The notes under the pieces: generated by a model
Database searches by the model: none
Seen by the model: only the letters and a program-made list of their open reading frames with translations
Told to the model about the DNA's origin: nothing
Source: Rhizobium sp.
GTDB taxonomy: Bacteria > Pseudomonadota > Alphaproteobacteria > Rhizobiales > Rhizobiaceae
Length of the DNA: 64,000 nt
Direction: 5' to 3'
NCBI GenBank assembly: GCA_028290545.1
Contig: JAQGJP010000099.1
Coordinates: 62,001 to 126,000 of the forward strand
Made by a program: the position numbers and the translations under genes
In this document: piece by piece, positions 49,517-60,442 of the stretch
Layout of the letters: each line of letters begins with the position of its first letter
Numbering within the stretch: position 1 is the stretch's first letter

Positions 49517-50470
49517 ATGGCATTGGGACTTCCGGGATTTGAAACAACGTTTGCAAACCCCTTTTCGATTCGTGGTATCGGCGTCCATTCGGGTGCCGAC
49601 GTTACCGCTACATTCAACCCCGCTGAAGCCGGCACCGGCATCATTTTCCAGAGGAACGGAGCCAATGGCGAAGTCACCGAGCTGAAGGCCGTTTCGGCGT
49701 CTGTCGGCAGCACTGACCTCTGCACGGTTCTGGGCTTCTCGCCGGCGCGCTCGATCGCGACGGTCGAGCATGTCATGGCGGCTTTCTATGCGCTGGGCGT
49801 CGACAACGCGATCGTCGAGGTCGATGGTGCGGAAATGCCGGTCATGGATGGCAGTTCGGCCGTGTTCGTCGATGCGATGGAGCAGGCAGGCATTCGATCG
49901 TTGATGAAGAAGCGCCGGTACATTCGTGTTCGCAAGCATATTCGCGTCGACGCCGGTGCCTCCTGGGCCGAATTCCGACCGCATGATGGCACCCGTTTTG
50001 AAGTCGAGATCGATTTCGACAGTCCGTTGATCGGTCGCCAGAGCTGGAAGGGCGACCTGAACGCCTCGACATTCAAGACAGAGCTTTCGCGGGCCCGCAC
50101 TTTCGGTTTCATGCGCGATGTCGAGCGTCTCTGGGCTGCCGGCCTGGCGCTTGGCTCCTCGCTCGAGAATTCCGTCGTCATCGGCGACGACAATCGAGTC
50201 ATCAATATGGAAGGCCTGCGCTATCCGCAGGAATTCGTTCGTCACAAGACGCTCGACGCCGTCGGCGACCTGGCGCTTGCCGGGGCACCGTTCCTCGGCC
50301 TCTATCGCTCCTATCGCGGCGGCCACAAGGTCAATGCGATGGCGCTCAAGGCGCTGCTGTCGGACAGTTCCGCCTATGAAATCGTGGAATCGGCCGGTCA
50401 GCGTCCGCGTGTCGCCGTTCCGGAGATGATTGCGGTCAGTCATCAGGAATATGCACCCTGGACGGCGTGA
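49517..50470 (+). CDS. lpxC: UDP-3-O-acyl-N-acetylglucosamine deacetylase
   Basis: A 317-residue zinc hydrolase, the committed step of lipid A synthesis. The start matches the family (FANPFSIRGIGVHSG), the first zinc histidine is in ATVEHVMAAFYALG, the MPVMDGSSAVFVDAM block follows, and the second part has RHKTLDAVGDLALAGAP with the other zinc ligands (His, Asp) and HKVNAMALKALL near the end. AAAGCGGGG lies before the ATG at 49517; the open frame to 49457 is not conserved. It follows ftsZ as in many proteobacteria but has its own 290-bp upstream region. Confidence 0.97.
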   Translation: MALGLPGFETTFANPFSIRGIGVHSGADVTATFNPAEAGTGIIFQRNGANGEVTELKAVSASVGSTDLCTVLGFSPARSIATVEHVMAAFYALGVDNAIVEVDGAEMPVMDGSSAVFVDAMEQAGIRSLMKKRRYIRVRKHIRVDAGASWAEFRPHDGTRFEVEIDFDSPLIGRQSWKGDLNASTFKTELSRARTFGFMRDVERLWAAGLALGSSLENSVVIGDDNRVINMEGLRYPQEFVRHKTLDAVGDLALAGAPFLGLYRSYRGGHKVNAMALKALLSDSSAYEIVESAGQRPRVAVPEMIAVSHQEYAPWTA

Positions 50471-50671
50471 GGCATTATACTGGCTGTGGATTCCTGCACC
50501 GGACGGTCATAAAGGCAACACCCTCGACCCGGTTTTGCCACAAACTTATATGATTTGGGAAACATGACGTTGCGGTTCAGCCGGTTTTATGGCTAGTAGC
50601 GCCTCGTACTGGAATGGGTGAAACCGGCCATTTGGCTGAGTTTGCACCCTCTAGGGATTGCAGGAAGTGAG

Positions 50672-51523
50672 ATGATGAAAATATCCGCACGTGCCGTGCT
50701 CATGATGCTCGCCATAGGCGCCGGCGGCACCATGCTGACTGCCTGCACGAGCGATCCCGATATGGACATCACCAAGCTCGCGGTCGAGACGGATCCTCCG
50801 GAACAGCTCTACACCCAGGCTCTTGCCAATCTGAATGCAGGCAAGACAGCGGAGGCGCAGCGCAAGTTCGAGGCCATCGATCGCCAGAATCCATTCTCCG
50901 AACCGGCGCGCAAGGCGCTGGTGATGAGCACGTTCGTCAAGTATCGCAGCGGCGACACGGTTGGCGCGATTGCCAGCGGCGAACGCTATATGGCGCTCTA
51001 TCCGCAGACCAAGGATGCGCCCTATGTTCAATATATGATCGGGCTTTCCTATTCCAAGCAGATTCCTGTCGTCACGCAGGACCAGCGCGCATCCGCAAAA
51101 ACGATCGAAGCGATGCTGAAGGTCGTCAACGACTATCCGACCTCGGAATATGTGGATGACGCGCAGACCAAGATCCGCTTTGCGCGCGACAATCTGGCCG
51201 GCAAGGAAATGCAGATCGGCCGCTATTACGAAGAGCGCAAGGAATATCTTGCCGCGATCTCGCGTTTCCGCAACGTGGTCGAATCCTTCCCCAACACCAA
51301 CCAGGTGGAAGAAGCGCTGGCGCGGCTGTGCGAATCCTACTATGCGCTTGGCCTCGTCGATGAAGCGCAGACTGCCGCGGCCGTGCTGGGACATAATTAT
51401 CCTGACAGCGAATGGTACAAGGATAGCTATGCTCTCCTCAAGTCGAAGGGTCTCGAGCCGCGCGAAAATCAAGGCTCCTGGCTTTCCCGCGCCGGCAAGA
51501 AGCTCCTTCTCGGCGAGTCCTAA
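50672..51523 (+). CDS. bamD: Outer membrane assembly lipoprotein BamD
   Basis: A 283-residue lipoprotein of the beta-barrel assembly machine. The signal peptide ends in a lipobox MLTAC, and the mature part consists of TPR repeats ([71 protein letters not shown]). AGGAAGTGAG precedes the ATG at 50672. The 201-bp gap from lpxC carries no gene. recN starts 12 bases after its stop. Confidence 0.95.
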   Translation: MMKISARAVLMMLAIGAGGTMLTACTSDPDMDITKLAVETDPPEQLYTQALANLNAGKTAEAQRKFEAIDRQNPFSEPARKALVMSTFVKYRSGDTVGAIASGERYMALYPQTKDAPYVQYMIGLSYSKQIPVVTQDQRASAKTIEAMLKVVNDYPTSEYVDDAQTKIRFARDNLAGKEMQIGRYYEERKEYLAAISRFRNVVESFPNTNQVEEALARLCESYYALGLVDEAQTAAAVLGHNYPDSEWYKDSYALLKSKGLEPRENQGSWLSRAGKKLLLGES

Positions 51524-51535
51524 TCTGGTCACTCG

Positions 51536-53209
51536 ATGTTAGTTCAGCTGTCGATCCGCGATATCGTTCTGATCGATCGGCTCGATTTGTCTTTCGCGCC
51601 CGGCCTGTCCGTGCTGACCGGCGAGACCGGCGCCGGAAAATCCATCCTGCTTGATTCGTTGTCGCTCGCTCTCGGTGGTCGTGGCGATGGCGGCCTTGTG
51701 CGACATGGCGAGGACAGGGGGCAGGTGACCGCCGTCTTCGATATCCTGCCGCTGCATCCGCTGCGGACGCTTCTTCGAGAAAACGGCATCGATGACGACG
51801 GCGATATCATTTTCCGGCGGGTGCAATCCGCCGATGGCCGCAGCCGCGCCTTCGTCAACGATCAGCCGGTCAGCGTCCAGCTCCTACGCGAAGCGGGAAG
51901 CCGGCTCGTCGAGATCCATGGCCAGCACGATGATCGCGCGCTCGTCGATACCGAAGCGCATCGCATGCTGCTCGATGCTTTTGCCGGACTGACGGACGAG
52001 GCTGATGCCCTGGGCCGCCTGTTCCGCACATGGAAGGATGCCGGCCGCGAGTTGAAGGTCCATCGCGCCAAGGTGGAAGCGGCCGCCCGTGAGGCCGACT
52101 ATCTTCGGGCATCGGTCGAGGAACTGGAGAAGCTCTCCCCTGTCGATGGTGAGGAGGATGAGCTTGCGGAAAAGCGCTCGCGGATGATGAAGTCGGAGCG
52201 GATCGCCGGCGATATTTCTGAAGCTTCCGACTATCTGAATGGTTCGGCCTCGCCGGTGCCGCATATCGCCTCGCTGGTTCGCCGGCTGGAGCGCAAGGCT
52301 GCCGAAGCGCCGGGCCTGCTCGAAGACACGGTGCGGACGCTGGACGAGGCGCTCAACCTGCTCTCGGATGCGCAGAACCAGGTCGAGGAGGCGCTTCGCC
52401 GCACCGAATTTGACCCGAAGGAGCTGGAGCGGGTCGAGGAGCGGTTGTTTGCGCTCCGCGCCGCATCGCGCAAATACGCAGTGCCCGTGACCGGATTGCC
52501 GGCGCTGGCCGCCAGGATGATTGCCGATCTCTCCGACCTCGACCATGGCGCCGAAGTCCTCAAGCGGCTCGACCTGCGTGAGAAGGAGGCTTCGGCTACC
52601 TATTTCTCGGCCGCCCGCAATTTGTCGGCCAAACGCAACGATGCCGGCCAGTCGCTGTCCGATGCCGTGATGTCCGAGCTGCCGGCGTTGAAGCTCGAGC
52701 GGGCCCGCTTCATGACCGAGATCGGCACCGACGAGGAAAATGCCGGTGCATCGGGCATCGACTGCGTGGAATTCCATGTGCAGACCAACCCGGGCACACG
52801 GCCCGGACCGATCATGAAGGTGGCGTCGGGCGGCGAACTGTCGCGTTTCCTTCTGGCGCTGAAGGTGGCGCTTGCCGACCGCGGCTCCGCGCCGACATTG
52901 GTGTTCGACGAGATCGATTCCGGCGTTGGTGGCGCGGTTGCGGATGCGATCGGCCAGCGCCTGAAGCGCCTGTCGTCGCGCGTCCAGGTCCTGTCCGTGA
53001 CCCACGCGCCGCAGGTGGCGGCACGCGCCGATACGCATCTGCTGATCTCGAAAGGCCCGACCGAGGACGCCTCCGGCCGCATCGCCACGCGTGTCGCCAC
53101 AATGGAAGTCGGCGAACGGCGCGAGGAGATCGCCCGCATGCTGGCCGGCGCCTCGATCACGGTCGAAGCGCGCGCCGCCGCCGACAAGCTGCTCAAGGGT
53201 GGGGGGTGA
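51536..53209 (+). CDS. recN: DNA repair protein RecN
   Basis: A 557-residue SMC-like ATPase in double-strand break repair. It has the split ABC head: Walker A LTGETGAGKSILLDSL at the N-terminus, a central coiled coil (residues about 150-370, rich in Glu/Arg/Leu), then the signature SGGELSRFLLALK, Walker B TLVFDEIDSGVGG and VTHAPQVAARAD. Start codon context is weak. It follows bamD closely, as in many alphaproteobacteria. Directly after it comes a small inserted gene pair, before ligA. Confidence 0.97.
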   Translation: MLVQLSIRDIVLIDRLDLSFAPGLSVLTGETGAGKSILLDSLSLALGGRGDGGLVRHGEDRGQVTAVFDILPLHPLRTLLRENGIDDDGDIIFRRVQSADGRSRAFVNDQPVSVQLLREAGSRLVEIHGQHDDRALVDTEAHRMLLDAFAGLTDEADALGRLFRTWKDAGRELKVHRAKVEAAAREADYLRASVEELEKLSPVDGEEDELAEKRSRMMKSERIAGDISEASDYLNGSASPVPHIASLVRRLERKAAEAPGLLEDTVRTLDEALNLLSDAQNQVEEALRRTEFDPKELERVEERLFALRAASRKYAVPVTGLPALAARMIADLSDLDHGAEVLKRLDLREKEASATYFSAARNLSAKRNDAGQSLSDAVMSELPALKLERARFMTEIGTDEENAGASGIDCVEFHVQTNPGTRPGPIMKVASGGELSRFLLALKVALADRGSAPTLVFDEIDSGVGGAVADAIGQRLKRLSSRVQVLSVTHAPQVAARADTHLLISKGPTEDASGRIATRVATMEVGERREEIARMLAGASITVEARAAADKLLKGGG

Positions 53210-53210
53210 G

Positions 53211-53471
53211 ATGCCGACTATCAGCGAGTTCTTCGGCATCGTCATCCGAATGTACTATGATGATCACAATCCGCCGCATTTTCATGCATATTATGGTGCC
53301 TTCCAGGCCATCATTCTGATAGAGACATTGGCGATTGCCGAAGGGGCATTGCCACGGCGGGCGCGGGCGCTTGTGCTTGAATGGGCGGCCGATCACAGGC
53401 AGGAATTGATCCAGGACTGGCTGCTTGCGGCGGAACATCGGCCTCTCAACAAAATCGAGCCGCTGGAGTGA
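53211..53471 (+). CDS. DUF4160 domain protein, possible toxin-antitoxin-like partner
   Basis: An 86-residue protein with the DUF4160 hallmark at its start: MPTISEFFGIVIRMYYDDHN, then PPHFHAYYG. The conserved acidic and histidine residues (DDHNPPHFH) are intact and could bind metal. GGGTGGGGGG lies just before the ATG, one base after the recN stop. DUF4160 genes usually sit beside DUF2442 genes, as here, and the pair is widely guessed to act as a toxin-antitoxin-like module; no activity is established that I know of. Confidence 0.85.
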   Translation: MPTISEFFGIVIRMYYDDHNPPHFHAYYGAFQAIILIETLAIAEGALPRRARALVLEWAADHRQELIQDWLLAAEHRPLNKIEPLE

Positions 53472-53475
53472 CGAC

Positions 53476-53724
53476 ATGAACAGAATCATCAGGGTGCAGG
53501 CAAGGCCGAACTATGTGCTGGCCGTTGAGTTTGATGATGGTGTCACCGGGGAATTGTCATTGGCGGACCGGTTGTTTGGTCCGATGTTCGAGCCCTTGAA
53601 GGACCCTGATTATTTTGCGAAAGCAACTATCGACGCATACGGCGCCGTTTGTTGGCCGAACGAGGCTGACGTTGCCCCGGATGCGATCTATCGCAAGATT
53701 GTCTCGCCGGAGACGGTCTCGTAA
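53476..53724 (+). CDS. DUF2442 domain protein
   Basis: An 82-residue protein of the DUF2442 family: RVQARPNYVLAVEFDDGVTG, then LFEPL-like acidic residues and AVCWPNEADVAPDAIYRKI, the typical end with W-P-x-x-A-D-x-x-P-D. It follows the DUF4160 gene by four bases and shares its orientation. Function unknown; the conserved pairing suggests a two-component small module between recN and ligA. Confidence 0.85.
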   Translation: MNRIIRVQARPNYVLAVEFDDGVTGELSLADRLFGPMFEPLKDPDYFAKATIDAYGAVCWPNEADVAPDAIYRKIVSPETVS

Positions 53725-55920
<2,196 letters not shown>

Positions 55921-55972
55921 TGCCGTCCACCATTTCTCACTGTCGGTTATCCTGACGGCCAAGGAGAGTGCG

Positions 55973-56225
55973 ATGAAGCCTGCGGGACAGATGACACTGA
56001 CGCTGACGGCCGAACTTGAACAATTCGTCCGCGACGAGGTGCAAAAGCGAGCCTATGCTTCCAACAGCGAATATGTCCGCGATCTGGTTCGCGAACGCTA
56101 GCTGGAGGAAAAACGAAACGCCGATAAATGGGCTGCGCTGGACCGGGGCATTGCAGATGCGGAAGCCGGACGGGGTAATGGATGTAGAAGACGCTTTTAA
56201 ACGTCTGCGCCAAGAGTTGTCCTAG
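55973..56225 (+). pseudogene. Decayed parD-type antitoxin gene
   Basis: The reading starts MKPAGQMTLTLTAELEQFVR and continues through SNSEYVRDLVRER, a ribbon-helix-helix ParD N-terminus, then meets a TAG at about 56099 where homologues continue. The frame resumes (LEEKRNADKWAALDRGIADAEAG) and a one-base shift near 56180 is needed to reach the usual end (MDVEDAFKRLRQELS, stop 56223-56225). So there are at least two lesions: an in-frame amber stop and a frameshift. AAGGAGAG precedes the ATG. Confidence 0.8.
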
Positions 56226-56234
56226 GTCTGATCG

Positions 56235-56521
56235 ATGGCTCATCGCGTCGTCATCACCGAGGCGGCGTGGTCAGATTTTTTTGAGATTGGCCGCCTTATC
56301 AAGTCCGATAATCCGCCTCGTGCCGGCACGTTTGTCGACGAGCTTTATCATCGGTGTAATTCTTAAGGCGACTTCCAAAAATCGTGTGTTCTGATTACCG
56401 ACTCCAAGTCTCGTGGCACCTGATCTTTTTTCGGATCACCGACGTGACCGTTGAAGTCCTGCACGTGCTTCATGGCGCGCAAGACCACGAACACCTTCTT
56501 TTTCCCGAAGATGAGCGGTAG
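56235..56521 (+). pseudogene. Decayed parE-type toxin gene
   Basis: From the ATG at 56235 the frame reads MAHRVVITEAAWSDFFEIG, then LIKSDNPPRAGTFVDELYHR, the start of a RelE/ParE toxin, and ends at a TAA at 56364. The typical C-terminal half appears in another frame: SWHLIFFRITDVTVEVLHVL then HGAQDHEHLLF, with stop TAG at 56519-56521. The segment joining them is short and scrambled. Together with the upstream parD remnant this is a dead parDE locus. Confidence 0.8.
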
Positions 56522-56557
56522 GTATGGGAATCAACATCCTTCCGCCGGAGTGCCTCA

Positions 56558-58396
56558 ATGTTCCAGTCCTTCGATACCACCGCCGAACCGCAATTCGGCG
56601 CCGAACGCGTCGCGCAACTTCGCGACAAGTTGGCGGCGCTCGAGATCGACGGCTTCCTCGTGCCGCGTGCCGATGAGTATCAGGGCGAGTATGTGCCGGA
56701 ATCGGCCGAGCGGCTCGCCTGGATCACCGGCTTCACCGGTTCGGCCGGCGTGGCGCTGATCATGGCCGAACAGGCGATCGTCTTTGTCGATGGACGCTAT
56801 ACGACGCAGCTCAAGGAGCAGGTCGACGGCAATGTGTTCATCGGCGGCGATCTGATCGGCGAGCCGCCGCACAAATGGCTGGCAGCGCACGCGCCCGACG
56901 GGTTCAGGCTCGGAATCGACCCCTGGCTGCATACCAGCGCCGAGGTGACCAAGCTGCAGAAAGCACTGGCGGCCAAGAACGGCAGCGTCGCGTTCCTCTC
57001 CCGCAATCCGCTCGATGAAATCTGGCAAGGCCGCCCTGCCGAGCCGATGGGCAAGGTGGCGATCCAGTATGACAATGAGGCGGGGGAGCTTGCCACCGCC
57101 AAGATCAAGAAAATCGCGGACGGCCTGCCGCAATTCGGCGCGCAGGCCGTGGTGCTGACCGATCCGTCCTCTGTTGCCTGGGCGTTCAACATCCGTGGCG
57201 CCGATGTGCCGCACACGCCGCACCCGCTGGCACGGGCGATCATCTTCGCCGATGGCGGGGCCGAGATCTTTCTTGACGAGAAAAAGACCGGAGCGGAGCA
57301 GCGCGCCTATCTCGGCCAGATGGCAAAGCAACTGCCGCCCGCCGATTTCGTCTCCCGGCTTGAAGTCACTGCCCGCGACGGTGGCGCGATCATGCTCGAT
57401 CCGGATCTGGCGCCCTATATTCTTTACGGCCTGATCACGGAGTCCGGCGGCACGGTGGTGTCGGGGGACGATCCGGCCCGGATGCCGCGCGCCACCAAGA
57501 ACAGCATCGAGATCGAAGGTTCGACCAAGGCGCATCTGCAGGATGGCGCGGCGATGGTCGAATATCTCTACTGGCTCGACAGCCAGACGCCGGAAAGCAT
57601 CACCGAGATCGACGCGGTCAAGGCGTTGGAAGCATGCCGCGCCAGCGTCGGCCAGCGCATGCAGAATCCGCTCAAGGATATTTCCTTCGATACGATTTCA
57701 GGCGCGGGGGAGAATGCGGCGATCATTCATTACCGGGTGACCTATGCCACCAATCGCCGTTTCAAATCCGGCGAGATGTTTCTGGTCGATTCCGGCGGGC
57801 AATATGTCAACGGCACGACCGACATCACCCGCACGGTGGCGATCGGTGCGGTACCGGTGGAACAGAAGAGGTTTTTCACGCTGGTGCTGAAGGGCATGAT
57901 CGCAATCTCCACGGCGCGTTTCCCGAAGGGTACCCGTGGCGTCGATCTCGATCCCCTGGCGCGCATCGCGCTGTGGAAGGCCGGCGCGGATTACGGCCAT
58001 GGCACCGGCCATGGCGTCGGCTCCTATCTTTCGGTGCATGAGGGGCCGCAGCGGATTTCGCGCGCGGCGATGCAGGAACTGCTCCCCGGCATGATCCTGT
58101 CGAACGAGCCCGGCTATTATCGGCCCGGCGCGTTCGGCATCCGCATCGAGAACCTCGTTCATGTGCAGGCGGCGGAAATGATCGGGGGTGGCGACCGGCC
58201 GATGCTGGGCTTTGCGACGCTGACCTGGTGCCCGATCGATCGCCGGCTGATTCTGCCCGACCTCATGACCGGCGAGGAGCTAGACTGGCTGAACGCCTAT
58301 CATGCGGAGACTCGCGGCAAGTTGCTGCCGTTGATCGATGACGAGAAGATCAGGGATTGGTTGAGACAGGCGACGGCGCCTGTGTGTTTAGAGTAA
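56558..58396 (+). CDS. pepP: M24 family aminopeptidase P
   Basis: A 612-residue metallopeptidase releasing N-terminal residues before proline. Two creatinase-like N-terminal domains (FLVPRADEYQGEYVPESAER) precede the catalytic pita-bread domain. Metal ligands are visible: the Asp pair in LVDSGGQYVNGTTDITRTV, His in GHGTGHGVGSYLSVHEGP, Glu in LSNEPGYYRPGAFG, and Glu in IRIENLVHV. The three-domain layout matches eukaryote-like large XPNPEP1-type enzymes, common in rhizobia. CGGAG lies upstream of the ATG. It begins about 36 bases after the parE remnant. Confidence 0.94.
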   Translation: MFQSFDTTAEPQFGAERVAQLRDKLAALEIDGFLVPRADEYQGEYVPESAERLAWITGFTGSAGVALIMAEQAIVFVDGRYTTQLKEQVDGNVFIGGDLIGEPPHKWLAAHAPDGFRLGIDPWLHTSAEVTKLQKALAAKNGSVAFLSRNPLDEIWQGRPAEPMGKVAIQYDNEAGELATAKIKKIADGLPQFGAQAVVLTDPSSVAWAFNIRGADVPHTPHPLARAIIFADGGAEIFLDEKKTGAEQRAYLGQMAKQLPPADFVSRLEVTARDGGAIMLDPDLAPYILYGLITESGGTVVSGDDPARMPRATKNSIEIEGSTKAHLQDGAAMVEYLYWLDSQTPESITEIDAVKALEACRASVGQRMQNPLKDISFDTISGAGENAAIIHYRVTYATNRRFKSGEMFLVDSGGQYVNGTTDITRTVAIGAVPVEQKRFFTLVLKGMIAISTARFPKGTRGVDLDPLARIALWKAGADYGHGTGHGVGSYLSVHEGPQRISRAAMQELLPGMILSNEPGYYRPGAFGIRIENLVHVQAAEMIGGGDRPMLGFATLTWCPIDRRLILPDLMTGEELDWLNAYHAETRGKLLPLIDDEKIRDWLRQATAPVCLE

Positions 58397-58849
58397 TCTG
58401 GCGTCGAACGTGAACTCGTCCAGGCTTCGGGTCCTGATGCGGCGCGTGTTGGCGTGCGCATGATTGACGAGGACATTCACATCTGGCGAATCTTTTACCG
58501 GCAACACCGCCGATGGCACGAACATCAACGGCGAAGAACGGCTTCCAAGCCATTCGTCGCCGTGGTTCTGCGTCAGGAAATCCTGCTGCTGCCAATCCGC
58601 GGGCAAGTCTGCAAGCGAAATGCGTCGAATCGCTATGTCGTCCGGCACGTCATAACAAACGAATGTCAGCTTTGGCAGCAAGGTCGGATCTTCGACATGG
58701 ACCAGCTTCTCCAACACGCAAAGCGAAGGTGAGGTCGCACAGTATGTGATCGGATTGCCCTGGCTATTCCAACGGCCGCTGTTATGAAGTCCGTAACCTC
58801 CGTCGAACAGATGAGCGTAATTCGCTCCCGACAATCGCCAAAGGATCAC
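58388..58849 (-). CDS. RES domain toxin (NAD+-degrading family)
   Basis: A 153-residue RES-domain protein. The family blocks are ILWRLSG at the start, NSGRWNSQGNPITYCATSPS, and LCVLEKLVHVEDP with the conserved glutamate; the C-terminal part has SAVLP-type residues. RES toxins deplete NAD+ in known Xre-RES systems such as MbcTA. The GTG at 58849 overlaps the antitoxin stop as GTGA, and its product begins exactly at the family start, so it is preferred over a TTG at 58864. It overlaps the 3' end of pepP by nine bases on the opposite strand. Confidence 0.88.
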   Translation of the reverse strand: MILWRLSGANYAHLFDGGYGLHNSGRWNSQGNPITYCATSPSLCVLEKLVHVEDPTLLPKLTFVCYDVPDDIAIRRISLADLPADWQQQDFLTQNHGDEWLGSRSSPLMFVPSAVLPVKDSPDVNVLVNHAHANTRRIRTRSLDEFTFDARLL

Positions 58850-59271
58850 GCCGCGGCGCCCCAAGCAATTTGCGCGAGGATATTTTCGATCATGCGCGCG
58901 CCTGCTTCAGTCTCGGTGGTCGAAAATGGTGTTGCGCCATCAAGCTCTCGCAGTGGTTTGCGCAGCCACCTGAGCGCTTTTTTCCGCTCGCCGAAGGTCT
59001 CGAATGTGTTGGCGAGCACGCGTAGAACGCGCACGAGCTTGTCGGATTCATCGACCGTCAAAGCTTCGCTTTTCTGGGCGCGATGACGCATGGTGCGGCC
59101 GGGAATTACCAGCACATCGATCTCGGCCTCCGAAAGACCGTTCTCGCGGAGAAGCAATACGGCGTCGAGCGGAATACGGTTCTTTACCGCTGCCATAAGA
59201 TCGCGCTCAGAAAGCAGTGCCCCTCCAGTCAGGCGCGTGTCGGCAATTTTCCGGAAACTCTCAAAACCCAT
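58846..59271 (-). CDS. DUF2384/Xre-type antitoxin paired with the RES toxin
   Basis: A 141-residue antitoxin of the Xre/MbcA/ParS family. An N-terminal helical domain (about residues 20-65, with ENGLSEAEIDVLVIPGRT) is followed by the DUF2384 block LTVDESDKLVRVLRVLANTF and KKALRWLRKPLRELDGATP. It should bind and neutralise the RES toxin and repress the operon. GGAGGTCGAG precedes the ATG at 59271. The frame is open to 59733, but that part overlaps azlD and is not domain-like. It is the first gene of the pair, as usual. Confidence 0.9.
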   Translation of the reverse strand: MGFESFRKIADTRLTGGALLSERDLMAAVKNRIPLDAVLLLRENGLSEAEIDVLVIPGRTMRHRAQKSEALTVDESDKLVRVLRVLANTFETFGERKKALRWLRKPLRELDGATPFSTTETEAGARMIENILAQIAWGAAA

Positions 59272-59339
59272 TCTCGACCTCCATTCCGGCAATATGCCGC
59301 AAATATAGAGGGCATTTTGCCAAGACGCAAGCTGACTGA

Positions 59340-59639
59340 TCACATCATGAAATGGCGGAATGCGACGACGAACGCCCAGGCGGCGAACAGCATCGTCAGC
59401 GTCGGCGCGCGCAGCCCGATCAGCAGCGCCAGGATCAGCGTGACCGTCACGTCGATGCCGCCATAGACGAAGCTCGGTGCGACAAGTGAGGCCAGCACCG
59501 CCGCCGGCACCGCATTCAACGCCGCCTCCATGCGAGGCGGTATCGTCTTCATCGACTTGATCAGCAGATAGCCGCCCGTTCTCGTGGCAAAGGTCGCGAG
59601 AGCTGCGGTCAGGATGGTCAGGGTGAAGGTGAGATCCAT
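59340..59639 (-). CDS. azlD: AzlD family branched-chain amino acid export subunit
   Basis: A 99-residue membrane protein with about four hydrophobic segments (LTILTAALATFATRTGGYLL, AALNAVPAAVLASLVAP, LILALLIGLRA, FAAWAFVVAF). It is the small partner of AzlC; in E. coli the pair (YgaZH) exports valine and methionine. The start overlaps the azlC stop as TGATG; a GTG three bases upstream is an alternative. Confidence 0.92.
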   Translation of the reverse strand: MDLTFTLTILTAALATFATRTGGYLLIKSMKTIPPRMEAALNAVPAAVLASLVAPSFVYGGIDVTVTLILALLIGLRAPTLTMLFAAWAFVVAFRHFMM

Positions 59640-60352
59640 CACGCCGCCTCAGGTGCTGTTGCCGGGTCGGAGGTTGGCTTGAGCGGTAGGGCCGAAGCCA
59701 CGGCGATGCCGGCAAGCGCGCCGATCGACACATGCCAGGGCGAGCCGATGAAATGGTAGGCTATGGTCGCGACGATGCCGCTGGCAATCACCGTCGGCAG
59801 CCAGTTGGCCTTGTTGCGGAAGCCGAGCACGAGACCGAGGAAATAAACCGTCAGCAGCACGTCGAGGCCAAGCGCCCGGGGATCGCCGACGAATTTGCCG
59901 AAGATCGCACCGAGCACGGCGGTGATCTGCCAGGTAACATAGAACGTCAGGCCGAAAGCCATGTACCAGGTGAAGGTCAGTCTGGTGCCGCTCTCCGAAC
60001 GCTTGACGCTTTCGGCGAATTGCGGATCGACCAGCAGGAAGAACGCGGCGATCTTCTGCCTGGATTTGAAATGTTCGATATGGCTGCCGATCGCCGCCGA
60101 ATAGAGGATGTGACGAAAGTTCACGGCGACGATGGACATGACCACAACCCAGGGCGCGACATTGTGCTGGAAAAGCTCGATGCCGACCAACTGGCTTGCG
60201 CCGGCGTAGATCGTCATATTCATCAGCAGGATTTCGCCGATCGATAGGCCCATATTGGCCGAGACTGCGCCGAGCAGGATGCCGAAGGGCAGGGCGCTCA
60301 ACAGCGTCGGCAATGCGGCTCGAATGCCGGATATGATTTCATTGCGATTCAT
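59639..60352 (-). CDS. azlC: AzlC family branched-chain amino acid exporter
   Basis: A 237-residue membrane protein with about six to seven hydrophobic segments. The AzlC signature is seen in LPTLLSALPFGILLGAVSA, TIYAGASQLVGIELF, and NFRHILYSAAIGSHI. It forms the exporter with AzlD. AGGACC lies before the ATG at 60352; the open frame to 60403 is not conserved. The pair is a two-gene operon, with the panCB operon upstream on the same strand. Confidence 0.94.
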   Translation of the reverse strand: MNRNEIISGIRAALPTLLSALPFGILLGAVSANMGLSIGEILLMNMTIYAGASQLVGIELFQHNVAPWVVVMSIVAVNFRHILYSAAIGSHIEHFKSRQKIAAFFLLVDPQFAESVKRSESGTRLTFTWYMAFGLTFYVTWQITAVLGAIFGKFVGDPRALGLDVLLTVYFLGLVLGFRNKANWLPTVIASGIVATIAYHFIGSPWHVSIGALAGIAVASALPLKPTSDPATAPEAA

Positions 60353-60442
60353 GAAGCGGTCCTGAGAACAGCCGGACCTATGCGAAATGTAGCGTAATTG
60401 CAATCGCAGCCTTGATATAGGTGCATAAGAATCGCTGATACG

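Noticed and set aside
56451-56759. A 102-codon frame overlapping the start of pepP
   Set aside because: It reads a pepP shadow frame after the parE remnant; it has no family features.
59272-59733. Upstream extension of the RES antitoxin frame
   Set aside because: It overlaps azlD on the same strand, lacks domain character, and the ATG at 59271 has an ideal ribosome site and family-like start.
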